From Nocardioides agri (GTDB lineage Bacteria; Actinomycetota; Actinomycetes; Propionibacteriales; Nocardioidaceae), in contig NZ_JACEIC010000002.1 of NCBI RefSeq assembly GCF_013778305.1, positions 2,443,669-2,507,668 on the forward strand: 64,000 nt of DNA. Reading direction: 5' to 3'. A program made the position numbers and the translations under genes. Positions 32,648-41,036 of this stretch are shown here, one piece after another. Positions within the stretch are counted from its first letter, which is position 1, and each line of letters opens with the position of its first letter. Under the pieces are notes generated by a model. That model was not told the origin of the DNA. It saw only the letters and a program-made list of their open reading frames with translations, and did not search any database.

Positions 32648-34744
32648 CTACCGCTCGAGAGCGGCCGCGGGGCGCACGACGTAGGTGCGGGCCGGGGCGC
32701 GCGACGGGAGCACCCGGTCGCCACCGAGGTAGGTGGTCCGGATCCGGTAGCGGCCGGCGGACAGGTGGGGCATCCGCACCTCGGCCCTGCCGTCGTGCAG
32801 GCGCCGGTAGCGGGTGCGGTCGCCGACACGCACCCGCACCCAGCCGTGGGCGGTCACCCGGCTGGCGGCGGTGACGCGGACCGCGAGCGCATCGGCTCCG
32901 GGCTCCATGCGGGCCCGCGTGCGCGACGGGCTGCGCACGTCCTCGACGGTCGCACCGGTGCTGGAGAAGCCGATGCGGACGACCCGGTGGTCGAGGCGGA
33001 TGTCGAGCAGCCGGCGATCCCCGGTGTCCATGGTGCGCAGGAGCTGCACGTCCTCGGGGCCACGGGCCGCGAACCGCGGCACGATCACGGTGGTCATCCG
33101 CACCTGGCGGTCGGTCCGCCGGGCGACCAGCGTCGGCGCGGCGACGAACTCATTGGTCCGCGGGCTGCGCCAGCCGAGCATCGGCGAGGTCTGACCCGTG
33201 GTGACCGTCAGTCGAGGGCAGTCGTCGGACCACAGCAGCGTGACGTCGGCGCCGGGGCCCTCGGTGTCCGCGCGGCCGCAGCCGGTGGTGACCAGCCGGT
33301 CCGCGCCGAGCTGCCAGCGCTGCAGGACCGAGCGTCGCGTGGGCTGCGAGACCTGGTCGTCGACGACGAGCAGGTGGACGCCCTTCGCGTGCACCATCGT
33401 GCGCTGCCAGGTCGCGCCCCGGTAGACGCCGCTCTGCACGGTGACGAGGTCGGCCGCGTCGGTGCCGCTGGCCGCGATCAGCGGGCTGGCGACCGTGCGG
33501 TCGTAGTCGCGCCCGGCGATGCCGATCGCGTTGTGCGCCTTGTCCGAGAGCACGTACGCGCGCTCGCGCCCACCAGCGCCGCCCCAGAGCCCCGGCTGCC
33601 ACAGCAGCTGGCTGCCGTAGGCGAAGAAGCCGACGGCGCCGGCGTCCTCGTGGCCGTGGATCGCCGTGGTCTTCGGCGCCCCGAAACGGATGGAGGCCAG
33701 GCTCTGCTGGTTGGCGGCCTCGGTGTCGAACCAGCCGGACCGGGAGAACGCGTAGCCACGCTGGAAGACAGCGAACGTCCGGTCGGGTCGCGGCCCGGAC
33801 CGCCCACCGGACGCGGCGTACTCCGCGACGGTGCCGGGGACCGAGGTCGCGCGCTGCTCCGCGGAGGTGTCGCCGAAGGCGACCATGTTGCCGTCGGGCT
33901 GCGTGGCGTGCGCCATCAGGTCGGGCATCGCGTCGATCCGGTCCAGCTGGGGGAAGCGCGGCAGCCCGCACCGGTCGAGTCGGGTGCCGAGCTGGAGGTA
34001 CCACCGGTGGTTGAGCGTCTGGTAGAGCACCGAGCCCTCGTTGGTGACGCCCTCGGCGTCGACGGCGATCTCGAGGAGCTGCTGCGCCCGCTGCACGGCG
34101 AGGTCGCGCCACGCCGGGACGTTGAGCGAGCAGCCGAGGGCGAGCAGGCCGAGGTTCTGGTAGAGCCCGTGGTTGCCGTTGCTGGCGTAGCGGGTGGGGT
34201 CGGAGAGCATCTGGGCGTGCGTCTGGATCGCCGCGGTCAGCCAGTCCGGCTCGGTGACGTAGGTCGCCGCGAGGCACACCAGGCCGATGGCGCGGAAGCC
34301 GTCGGCCATGTCGTACCAGGAGAAGCGCGACGGGGGCGCGTCGACCGGGTTGTCCACGACCCAGTCGCGGACCAGGGCGGCGTACCGGTCGAGCATGTCC
34401 TGGTTGTTGGTGGCGAGGCCGACGCGGCGCAGCGGGTCGAGCCAGTGCAGGGAGTGGTACTGGAAGACCCAGTTGGAGTTCTGGAACGGGTCCTCGGTCC
34501 AGTCCGGGTCCGGCGGCATCGTCCAGGGGCCGTACGGCGTGATCGTCATCCGGCCGGCCATCAGGTCCGCCGCGCGGTCCGCGTCGCGATCGGTCGGCGT
34601 GTAGTTGTCGCCCATGCACTGCGGGTCGGTGCGCGGATCCCCGATCGGCACGGTCGACTCGGCGCCGGCCGGGGCCGCGATCGACCCCACGCCGCCCGCC
34701 GACAGGCAGAGCGCGATCACCACACCTGCCGCCAGCGCGCGCAC
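32648..34744 (-). CDS. Secreted heparinase II/III-family-like polysaccharide lyase
   Basis: The 698-residue protein has a signal peptide (MRALAAGVVIALCLSAGGVG, cleavage near GAES). An alpha/alpha-toroid domain spans roughly residues 60-300 (FQYHSLHWLDPLRRVGL, NGNHGLYQNLGLLALGC). A beta-sandwich heparinase II/III domain starts around TTAIHGHEDAGAVGFFAYG, with His residues in the expected catalytic/Zn region. The last ~70 residues (VTAHGWVRVRVGDRT ... GRYRIRTTYLGGDRV) look like an extra beta-rich module for surface or carbohydrate contact. It probably degrades an acidic polysaccharide outside the cell. The GTG start directly precedes the signal sequence. It is a single gene, divergent from the carbonic anhydrase gene. 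Confidence 0.82.
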   Translation of the reverse strand: MRALAAGVVIALCLSAGGVGSIAAPAGAESTVPIGDPRTDPQCMGDNYTPTDRDADRAADLMAGRMTITPYGPWTMPPDPDWTEDPFQNSNWVFQYHSLHWLDPLRRVGLATNNQDMLDRYAALVRDWVVDNPVDAPPSRFSWYDMADGFRAIGLVCLAATYVTEPDWLTAAIQTHAQMLSDPTRYASNGNHGLYQNLGLLALGCSLNVPAWRDLAVQRAQQLLEIAVDAEGVTNEGSVLYQTLNHRWYLQLGTRLDRCGLPRFPQLDRIDAMPDLMAHATQPDGNMVAFGDTSAEQRATSVPGTVAEYAASGGRSGPRPDRTFAVFQRGYAFSRSGWFDTEAANQQSLASIRFGAPKTTAIHGHEDAGAVGFFAYGSQLLWQPGLWGGAGGRERAYVLSDKAHNAIGIAGRDYDRTVASPLIAASGTDAADLVTVQSGVYRGATWQRTMVHAKGVHLLVVDDQVSQPTRRSVLQRWQLGADRLVTTGCGRADTEGPGADVTLLWSDDCPRLTVTTGQTSPMLGWRSPRTNEFVAAPTLVARRTDRQVRMTTVIVPRFAARGPEDVQLLRTMDTGDRRLLDIRLDHRVVRIGFSSTGATVEDVRSPSRTRARMEPGADALAVRVTAASRVTAHGWVRVRVGDRTRYRRLHDGRAEVRMPHLSAGRYRIRTTYLGGDRVLPSRAPARTYVVRPAAALER

Positions 34745-34838
34745 GTCCTACCCCCCGCCTTGCTTCCGAGTCAGCAGAGAGACGGTAACCCGCGCCCCTC
34801 CGTTACGAGCATCGACGGGTCCGGTCGAGAATGAAGGA

Positions 34839-35369
34839 ATGCCACTCTTCGAGTTCGAGGGCAAGCGCCCCGTCGTCCACCCCGACGCCTTCGTCGCGCC
34901 GACCGCCACCCTCATCGGCGACGTGACCGTCGAGGCGGGCGCCAGCATCTGGTACGGCGCGGTGCTGCGGGCCGACATCTGCACGATCGTGGTGCGCGAG
35001 GGCGCGAACGTGCAGGACAACTCCGTCCTCCACGCCGCCCCCGGCGAGACCCTCGTCGTGGGCCGCAACGCCACCGTGGGCCACGGCTGCATCGTGCACT
35101 GCGGCGAGGTCGGCGAGCAGGCGCTCGTCGGCAACGGCTCGACCCTGCTCGACCACGCCGTCGTCGGCCCGGGCACGCTCGTCGCGGCCGGCTCGGTCGT
35201 CACGCCGGGGACGCAGCTGCCCGGCGGCATGGTCGTCACCGGCATCCCGGCCAAGCCCACGAAGCCGATCGAGGGCACCTCGTCGCAGCTCTGGGTCGAG
35301 CAGAACCCGCCGTACTACCAGGAGCTCGCCCGCCGGCACGCCGCCGCGACCGCCGAGGTCGGGCGGTGA
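34839..35369 (+). CDS. Gamma-carbonic anhydrase family protein
   Basis: The 176-residue left-handed beta-helix protein of hexapeptide repeats carries the three conserved zinc-type histidines in NSVLHAAP and VGHGCIVHCG. It resembles YrdA/PaaY-like gamma-carbonic anhydrases; many of these have low or unknown hydration activity. A GAAGG site and a GAGAAT box six bases upstream both precede the ATG at 34839. The stop overlaps the GTG start of an enoyl-CoA hydratase gene, so a role alongside CoA-ester metabolism, as for PaaY, is conceivable. Confidence 0.9.
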   Translation: MPLFEFEGKRPVVHPDAFVAPTATLIGDVTVEAGASIWYGAVLRADICTIVVREGANVQDNSVLHAAPGETLVVGRNATVGHGCIVHCGEVGEQALVGNGSTLLDHAVVGPGTLVAAGSVVTPGTQLPGGMVVTGIPAKPTKPIEGTSSQLWVEQNPPYYQELARRHAAATAEVGR

Positions 35370-36127
35370 GCGTCCGGGTCGAGGTCGACGGCCCGGTCAC
35401 GACCGTCGTCATCGACCGCCCGGAGGCCCGCAACGCCGTCGACGGGCCGACGGCCGCCGCCCTGGCGGAGGCGTTCCGTGCCTTCGACGCCGACGCGTCC
35501 CAGAGCGTCGCCGTGCTCCACGGCGCCGGCGGCACGTTCTGCGCCGGCGCCGACCTGAAGGCGATCGGCACCGAGCGCGGCAACCAGGTCACCGAGCGCG
35601 GCGACGGGCCCATGGGTCCGACCCGGATGCGGCTGTCGAAGCCCGTGATCGCCGCGATCGACGGGTACGCCGTCGCCGGCGGCCTCGAGCTGGCGCTCTG
35701 GTGCGACCTGCGCGTCGCGGGCGGCGACGCCATGCTCGGCGTCTTCTGCCGCCGGTGGGGCGTGCCGCTCATCGACGGGGGCACGGTGCGGCTGCCGCGG
35801 CTGGTCGGCGCCAGCCGCGCGATGGACCTCGTGCTCACCGGCCGCCCGGTCGACGCGTGGGAGGCCGAGCGGATCGGCCTGGTCAACCGCGTCGTCCCCG
35901 CCGGCCACGCGCTCGCCGAGGCTCAGGTGCTCGCCCGCTCCCTGGCCGAGCTGCCGCAGACCTGCCTGCGCCAGGACCGGCTCTCGCTGCTGGAGCAGGA
36001 CGGTCTCGACGAGGCGGAGGCGATGGCCAACGAGCTGCGCCACGGGATGGTCTCGCTCGGCGACGGCGCGATCGAGGGTGCGGCGCGGTTCGCGGATGGC
36101 GCAGGACGGCACGGCGAGCAGGCCTGA
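35366..36127 (+). CDS. Enoyl-CoA hydratase/isomerase family protein
   Basis: The 253-residue crotonase-fold protein has the oxyanion-hole segments GAGGTFCAGADLKAI and KPVIAAIDGYAVAGGLELALWCDLRVA. The acidic residue region is GVPLIDGGTVRLPRLVG, where classical hydratases have Glu; here Asp/Gly occupy the area, so the exact reaction is uncertain. It is co-translated with the gamma-carbonic anhydrase (overlapping GTGA). A GC hairpin follows the gene. It probably takes part in fatty-acid or other acyl-CoA degradation. Confidence 0.88.
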   Translation: MSVRVEVDGPVTTVVIDRPEARNAVDGPTAAALAEAFRAFDADASQSVAVLHGAGGTFCAGADLKAIGTERGNQVTERGDGPMGPTRMRLSKPVIAAIDGYAVAGGLELALWCDLRVAGGDAMLGVFCRRWGVPLIDGGTVRLPRLVGASRAMDLVLTGRPVDAWEAERIGLVNRVVPAGHALAEAQVLARSLAELPQTCLRQDRLSLLEQDGLDEAEAMANELRHGMVSLGDGAIEGAARFADGAGRHGEQA

Positions 36128-36145
36128 CCCCAGGTCCGGAGGCGG

Positions 36146-36177
36146 GCCGCGCCCGGGCCCCCAGACCCGGGCGCGGC
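36146..36177 (+). terminator. Hairpin after the enoyl-CoA hydratase gene
   Basis: Twelve-base arms GCCGCGCCCGGG and CCCGGGCGCGGC enclose an 8-base loop, starting 19 bases after the stop. There is no T-run, as is common for actinobacterial terminators. Confidence 0.65.
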
Positions 36178-36233
36178 GGCCTCGTCACCCGGACAACGGA
36201 CGAACGTGCCTAGGGGTACGCGAGGATGGGCGC

Positions 36234-37112
36234 ATGCCGCAGCCGAGCCCCTGGTTCACCTCGCCCGCCGACGCCGTCGACCGCCTGGCCGCGTCCGGCT
36301 ACCTCGCCGACGAGGCGACCGCGACCACGGCCTACCTCGCGGGTGCGCTGGAGAAGCCGCTGCTCGTCGAGGGGCCGGCGGGGGTCGGCAAGACCGAGCT
36401 CGCCAAGGCGGTCGCCCGGGTCACGGGGGCAGAGTTGGTGCGGCTCCAGTGCTACGAGGGTCTCGACGAGGCACGCGCGCTCTACGAGTGGAACTACAAG
36501 AAGCAGCTGCTCCGCATCCAGGCGTCGCAAGGCTCCGACCAGTCCTGGTCGGCCACGCACGACGACATCTTCACCGACGAGTTCCTGCTGACCCGGCCGC
36601 TGCTGACCGCGATCCGGCGGGACGAGCCGACCGTGCTGCTGGTCGACGAGGTCGACAAGACCGACGTCGAGGTCGAGGGCCTGCTGCTCGAGGTGCTGTC
36701 GGACTTCCAGGTGACGATCCCGGAGCTCGGCACGGTGGCCGCGCTACGCCGACCCTTCGTGGTGCTCACGTCCAACGCCTCCCGCGAGCTGTCGGAGGCC
36801 GTCAAGCGCCGCTGCCTCTACCTGCACCTCGACTACCCCGACGCCGCGCGCGAGCTGCAGATCGTCAGCTCGCAGGTGCCCGACCTCGAGGACCGCATCG
36901 CCGGTCGCCTGGTGGAGACCGTGGGCCGGTTGCGCGACCTGGACCTGAAGAAGGCGCCGTCGATCGCGGAGTCCGTCGACTGGGCCCGCACGCTGGTCGC
37001 GCTGGAGATCGGCGAGCTCGACGAGAAGGCGGTCGCCGACACGCTCGGGGTGGTCCTCAAGCACGTCTCCGACCAGGAGAAGGCGATCAAGGAGCTGCGA
37101 CTCCGGTCATGA
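36234..37112 (+). CDS. MoxR-family AAA+ ATPase
   Basis: The 292-residue AAA+ protein has Walker A GPAGVGKTE, an arginine/sensor core with LLVDEVDKTDVEVEGLLLEVLSD (Walker B) and sensor-1 VVLTSNASRELSEAVKRRC. MoxR proteins act as chaperones that help insert cofactors or assemble complexes, working with a VWA-domain partner. Such a partner is encoded next with a four-base overlap (ATGA). The ATG at 36234 gives the normal N-terminus MPQPSPWFTSPADAVDRL. The client protein is not evident; a carbon-monoxide-dehydrogenase-type enzyme is not seen in this window. Confidence 0.92.
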   Translation: MPQPSPWFTSPADAVDRLAASGYLADEATATTAYLAGALEKPLLVEGPAGVGKTELAKAVARVTGAELVRLQCYEGLDEARALYEWNYKKQLLRIQASQGSDQSWSATHDDIFTDEFLLTRPLLTAIRRDEPTVLLVDEVDKTDVEVEGLLLEVLSDFQVTIPELGTVAALRRPFVVLTSNASRELSEAVKRRCLYLHLDYPDAARELQIVSSQVPDLEDRIAGRLVETVGRLRDLDLKKAPSIAESVDWARTLVALEIGELDEKAVADTLGVVLKHVSDQEKAIKELRLRS

Positions 37113-38473
37113 GTGGTCTCGTCGATCGCCACATCTCCTTCCTGGAGGCGCTCCGCGCCGCCGGGATGTCGGTGTCGCTCGCCGAGGACCTCGACGCGGT
37201 AGCCGCGCTGTCGGCCGTCGCCTGGGACCGCCGCGAGGTCGTGCGCACGGCGTACGCCGCGACGCTGGTCAAGAAGCAGTCGCAACGCCCGACGTTCGAC
37301 ACGCTCTTCGACGTCTACTTCCCGCGCATGGTCGGCGACGGGGTCGCGCGCGAGCAGGAGCCGGACGCCGACCGGGTGCAGGACAACGCAGCGGCGCTGG
37401 CGGCGTTCCGCGACGACCTCGTCGACGGGCTCGCCGAGGGTGACCGGCAGGCGATGCTGGACCTCGCCGCGGAGATGCTCGCCCGCTTCGGCGCGATGCC
37501 GGGCCGCGGCCCGGGTCTGTCGTCCTGGTCGGCCTACACCGCCCTGCAGCGGGTCTCGCCGCAGGAGCTGGTCGACCGGATCGCCCAGGCCCTGCAGGTC
37601 GACCGACCGCTCGAGGACGCGCGGGTCGAGGCCCGCCGCCGCGTCGGCGAGCTGACGGGTCTCGTCGAGGCGGACGCCCGCCGCCGGATCGCGGAGGAGA
37701 AGGGCCCCGAGCACATCGCCCAGGTCGCGGTGCGGCCCTCCATCGACCGGCTCGACTTCACCGCGGCGCGCAAGAGCGACCTCGAGCAGATGGGGCGCGA
37801 GATCTACCCGCTGGCGCGGCGGCTCGCGACCCGGCTGACCCAGGAGCACCACGCCCGGCGGCGGGGGCCGCTGGACTTCCGGCGCACCGTCCGCGCCTCG
37901 ATCTCCACCGGCGGCGTCCCGCTCGTGACCCACCACAAGCCCAAGCGCCCCCACCGGACCGAGCTGGTCGTCCTCTGCGACGTCAGCGGGTCGGTGGCCA
38001 GCTTCGCTCAGTTCACGCTGCTGCTGGTCTACGCGCTGCGCGAGCACTTCGCCTCGGTCCGCGCCTTCACGTTCATCGACCACGTGCACGAGGTCACCCA
38101 CCACTTCCGCCCCGGCGCCGACCCCGGCGACGTGCTCGCCGACCTCGCCGCCAGCACCGCGCACGCCGCGCTGTGGGGACGCACCAACTACGGCCGGGCG
38201 CTGACGAAGTTCGAGGAGTCCTACGCCGACGCGCTGGGTCCCAAGTCGTCCCTGTTGATCCTCGGCGACGCCCGCTCCAACTACGCCGACCTGCACGTCG
38301 ACGTGCTCCAGCGGCTGGCCGGCTCGGCCAGGCATTCCTGGTGGCTCAACCCCGAGCACCGGCGGCACTGGGACACCGGCGACTCCGCGGCGTCCAGGTA
38401 CGGCGCGGTCGTGCCGATGGTCGAGTGCCGCAACCTCACCCAGCTCGGCGGGTTCGTGCACGACATCCTGTGA
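37109..38473 (+). CDS. VWA-domain (CoxE-like) protein, MoxR partner
   Basis: The 454-residue protein has an N-terminal helical region (GLVDRHISFLEALRAAGM) and a C-terminal von Willebrand A domain. The MIDAS motif is visible as CDVSGSVASFAQF, with the distal ligands in WGRTNYGRAL and LLILGDARSNY. It fits the CoxE/YehP-like family that pairs with MoxR ATPases. The start overlaps the stop of the ATPase gene. It ends ten bases before the convergent hydrolase-like gene, leaving almost no room for a terminator. Confidence 0.9.
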   Translation: MSGLVDRHISFLEALRAAGMSVSLAEDLDAVAALSAVAWDRREVVRTAYAATLVKKQSQRPTFDTLFDVYFPRMVGDGVAREQEPDADRVQDNAAALAAFRDDLVDGLAEGDRQAMLDLAAEMLARFGAMPGRGPGLSSWSAYTALQRVSPQELVDRIAQALQVDRPLEDARVEARRRVGELTGLVEADARRRIAEEKGPEHIAQVAVRPSIDRLDFTAARKSDLEQMGREIYPLARRLATRLTQEHHARRRGPLDFRRTVRASISTGGVPLVTHHKPKRPHRTELVVLCDVSGSVASFAQFTLLLVYALREHFASVRAFTFIDHVHEVTHHFRPGADPGDVLADLAASTAHAALWGRTNYGRALTKFEESYADALGPKSSLLILGDARSNYADLHVDVLQRLAGSARHSWWLNPEHRRHWDTGDSAASRYGAVVPMVECRNLTQLGGFVHDIL

Positions 38474-38483
38474 CCCGTCCGCG

Positions 38484-39146
38484 TCAGGAGAGGTAGCTCA
38501 GCTCACGCAGGTCCTCGATGGCACGCACCAGGTCGGGGTGGTCGGAGGCATCGGCGAGGCGCGCGCCGGCGACGTAGCGCTCGGCCGCGGTCGCCGAGTC
38601 GCCGCCGTCGAAGACCACGGTGAGGCGGTTGCCGGCGCCCGCGTTGACCACGGAGCCGAGGAGGGCGCCGAGGTCGGTGCGCTCCTCGAGGCAGAGCATC
38701 CGGGCCTGGGCCGGCACCCGGGGCACGAACGCTCCCGCCGCGCCGACGGTGACGATCCGGTCGACGTCGAAGAGCTGCGACTCCGCCATCGCGGCGACGT
38801 CGAGTGCCACCGCGCCGCCCTCGCCGTGGCCGACCAGCAGCACCCGCGCGGGGGCGTCGCGGTTGGCGCTGACAGCGGTCTCGATCGCCCGCGCGGCGCG
38901 CTCGGCGTAGGTGAGCTGGACGGCGCCGACCGCCCGCAGCTGCGTGCCGGACACGCCGCGCGGACCGGGCAGGTGGACGACGTACGCCGACAACCCCACC
39001 CGCTCCACGGTCACCGCACGGGTGGTGGCGAACAGCGCGCTGACGAGCTCGGCGAGCCCGCCCGGCTGCGGTGCCTCCTCCGCGACCGCCGGTCCGAGGT
39101 CGACCACCGAGGTCTCCGGGCCGGGCGGCCCTGTCTGGTGCTGCAT
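38484..39146 (-). CDS. Alpha/beta-hydrolase-like protein with degenerate nucleophile elbow
   Basis: This 220-residue protein is related in its C-terminal half to the lipase-like protein encoded just upstream on the same strand. The nucleophile elbow reads VLLVGHGEGGAVALDV, where the upstream paralog has GHSLGG. The catalytic serine is therefore replaced by glycine, and enzymatic activity by the usual mechanism is not expected. The strand RIVTVGAAGAFVPRV and helix pattern of the fold are otherwise kept. It has no signal peptide. It may be a regulatory or immunity-like partner of the active paralog; this is inference from gene order only. Confidence 0.6.
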   Translation of the reverse strand: MQHQTGPPGPETSVVDLGPAVAEEAPQPGGLAELVSALFATTRAVTVERVGLSAYVVHLPGPRGVSGTQLRAVGAVQLTYAERAARAIETAVSANRDAPARVLLVGHGEGGAVALDVAAMAESQLFDVDRIVTVGAAGAFVPRVPAQARMLCLEERTDLGALLGSVVNAGAGNRLTVVFDGGDSATAAERYVAGARLADASDHPDLVRAIEDLRELSYLS

Positions 39147-39197
39147 CCGAGGACCCCCGTCCTGATCTCCGGGTCCCGTGCCCGAGAGCGTTGCGGC

Positions 39198-40592
39198 CTA
39201 ACCTTCCCGCGGGTGGCGGGTGATCTGGAAGACCTGGCTGGTCGTCGCGTCCGCGCCGCTCAGGAAGCCGCGGTCGTGCAGGCCCGCGACGTGCTCGGCG
39301 ACCGAGGTGCTCGTGGCTGCGTCGACGGCGGCCGCGCCGGCGACGTACTGCGCGTAGTCGTGCCGGGTCCCGATCGTCTCCGCCGGCTCGCCACTGTCCA
39401 AGACGACGGTCGTCTGCGCGACGGAGTCGGGGTTGTCGGCGCCGTCGGTGAGCGGCACGACGTCGCCCCGCTGCTCCAGCGACAGCACGTGCACCCCGTC
39501 CGGGTAGCCGCCCACCTGCGCGGTCGGCGAGCCGGCGGTGACGACGTCGGAGATCGCGAAGCCCGTGCGATGCGCGGCGAGCGCCGCGGCCTCCATCCCG
39601 CCGAGGGAGTGCCCGACCAGCAGCACCGGCTCGCCGGGGCGGATGCCGGCGTCGTGCATGGCCTGCAGGATGCCGCGCTGGTACGCCGTGAGGTGCCCGG
39701 CCGCCGAGTGGAGGTCCTCCCCGGCGTCGCGCACGTCCTCGTCCTGCGTCCACGGCAGCGTCGCGATGTCGTCGGTGCCCGGGAGGTAGACGACGTGGCG
39801 CACCCGGTCGGAGCCCGGGTCCAGGGTCTGCACCTCGATGGTGCCGTTGCCCGACGAGTCGGCCCCGACCGACAGGGCGGCCACCTCCCGCAGGTGGCGG
39901 ACGACGTCCGCGACCGAGCGCGGCGGCGTCCCGCCTGCCGGCACGGACAGGTCGGGCCGGGTGTGCACGACCGGGCGGCCGTCGTCGTACAGCGCGGCGA
40001 GCAGCTGGGTCGCCTGGCGTCCGCCGAGCGCCAGCGCCGGGACGCCCGCGGCGCCGGCGAGCGCCCCACCGCCCCCGTTGACGACGTGCTGGACGACCCC
40101 CGGGTGGTCGAGCACCCAGCCCTGCAGGCGGTCGTCGAGCCGCTCCCGTGCCTCGGGCGGGAGCACGGCCACCGTCGCCACGAGCGCCGGTGCGACGGCC
40201 CGGACGGTGATGCCGACAGCCGCTCCCAGCCGCCGGTCCAGCTCGTCGATCGCCGCGTCGGCGAGCGCGTCGCTCGCCCGGAGGCCCTGGAGCGCGGCGC
40301 GCACGAGGAGCGCGTCGGTCTCCCACGAGGCGGCGGCGCTCACCAAGGTCCCACCCGCCGCCGCGAGCGCGGCCTGTGCCTCGGCGAACGTCACCGGCGC
40401 GAGCGCGGCCGTGCCGAGGAGGTCGCCGTCGGCCGCGGCGGCGGTGTCGTGCCCGGCCAGCTCGAGCAGACGAGCCGCAGCGGTCTCGAAGTCGCCGGCC
40501 ATGGCGCCCACGGCGTCGTAGCGTGCCGCCAGCCCGGCGCTGCCACCGGTGACCTCGATGATCCGCGGGCCGCGGGGGTCCGCGGTGGTCAC
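39198..40592 (-). CDS. Helical-domain plus lipase-like alpha/beta hydrolase (possible type VII effector)
   Basis: The 464-residue protein has two regions. The N-terminal ~180 residues are an Ala-rich helical region (GSAGLAARYDAVGAMAGDF ...) resembling helical targeting domains of type VII substrates. The C-terminal domain has RHVVYLPGTDDI and the nucleophile motif VLLVGHSLGGMEAAALAA around residue 328, with AGSPTAQVGG following. The catalytic Ser is present; candidate Asp and His are in DVVPLTDGADNPD and GTRHDYAQYV. No Sec signal peptide is seen. The GTG start overlaps the stop of a WXG-like gene by four bases, as in effector-chaperone pairs. It could be a secreted lipase/phospholipase or a cytoplasmic hydrolase. 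Confidence 0.65.
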   Translation of the reverse strand: MTTADPRGPRIIEVTGGSAGLAARYDAVGAMAGDFETAAARLLELAGHDTAAAADGDLLGTAALAPVTFAEAQAALAAAGGTLVSAAASWETDALLVRAALQGLRASDALADAAIDELDRRLGAAVGITVRAVAPALVATVAVLPPEARERLDDRLQGWVLDHPGVVQHVVNGGGGALAGAAGVPALALGGRQATQLLAALYDDGRPVVHTRPDLSVPAGGTPPRSVADVVRHLREVAALSVGADSSGNGTIEVQTLDPGSDRVRHVVYLPGTDDIATLPWTQDEDVRDAGEDLHSAAGHLTAYQRGILQAMHDAGIRPGEPVLLVGHSLGGMEAAALAAHRTGFAISDVVTAGSPTAQVGGYPDGVHVLSLEQRGDVVPLTDGADNPDSVAQTTVVLDSGEPAETIGTRHDYAQYVAGAAAVDAATSTSVAEHVAGLHDRGFLSGADATTSQVFQITRHPREG

Positions 40593-40960
40593 GGGAGGAG
40601 CCCGACCGTGTGGTCGGCGACCGCCTGCGCCACCGCCCCGGCGGTGTCCGCGACCTGCCCCGCGGTGTCGGCCGCGGTGTCGACGACCTCGTCCACGATG
40701 CTCGCGAGGAGCGCCAGCGCGGCGTCGACGGCGTCGGCGTGCTCGACCAGCGCCTCGCCGGCGTCGTCATGCAGGTCGGCGGCGCGCAGGAGCGCCGCGA
40801 TCCGCCAGGCGGCGTGGGCGCGCATCGCGTCGGCGGCCGCACCCTGCCACGGCACGGCGGCGACGCGGCGGTGCAGGTCGGTGGCCGTGGCCCTGATCTC
40901 GGCGGCCCGCTCGGCGAGCTCGGCCGCCAGGTGCCGCACGGCACCGGTGTCGACGAACAT
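40589..40960 (-). CDS. WXG100-like small helical protein
   Basis: The 123-residue all-helical protein carries VPWQGAAADAMRAHAAW, a W-x-G turn (Trp38-Gly40) between two predicted helices, as in WXG100/ESAT-6-like proteins. It is longer than the usual 100 residues because of a third Ala/Val/Asp-rich helical segment. It is the first gene of a three-gene operon (this gene, lipase-like, inactive lipase-like), with a four-base overlap to the second. About 7 kb away lies an ESX locus that could export it. Assignment rests on motif and context. Confidence 0.65.
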   Translation of the reverse strand: MFVDTGAVRHLAAELAERAAEIRATATDLHRRVAAVPWQGAAADAMRAHAAWRIAALLRAADLHDDAGEALVEHADAVDAALALLASIVDEVVDTAADTAGQVADTAGAVAQAVADHTVGLLP

Positions 40961-41036
40961 CGTGATCCCCCGTTCTGCGGTCCGCGCGTCGGGCCGCGTG
41001 GGAGGAGGGTCGCCGGGATCGGGAGGTGGAGAAACC

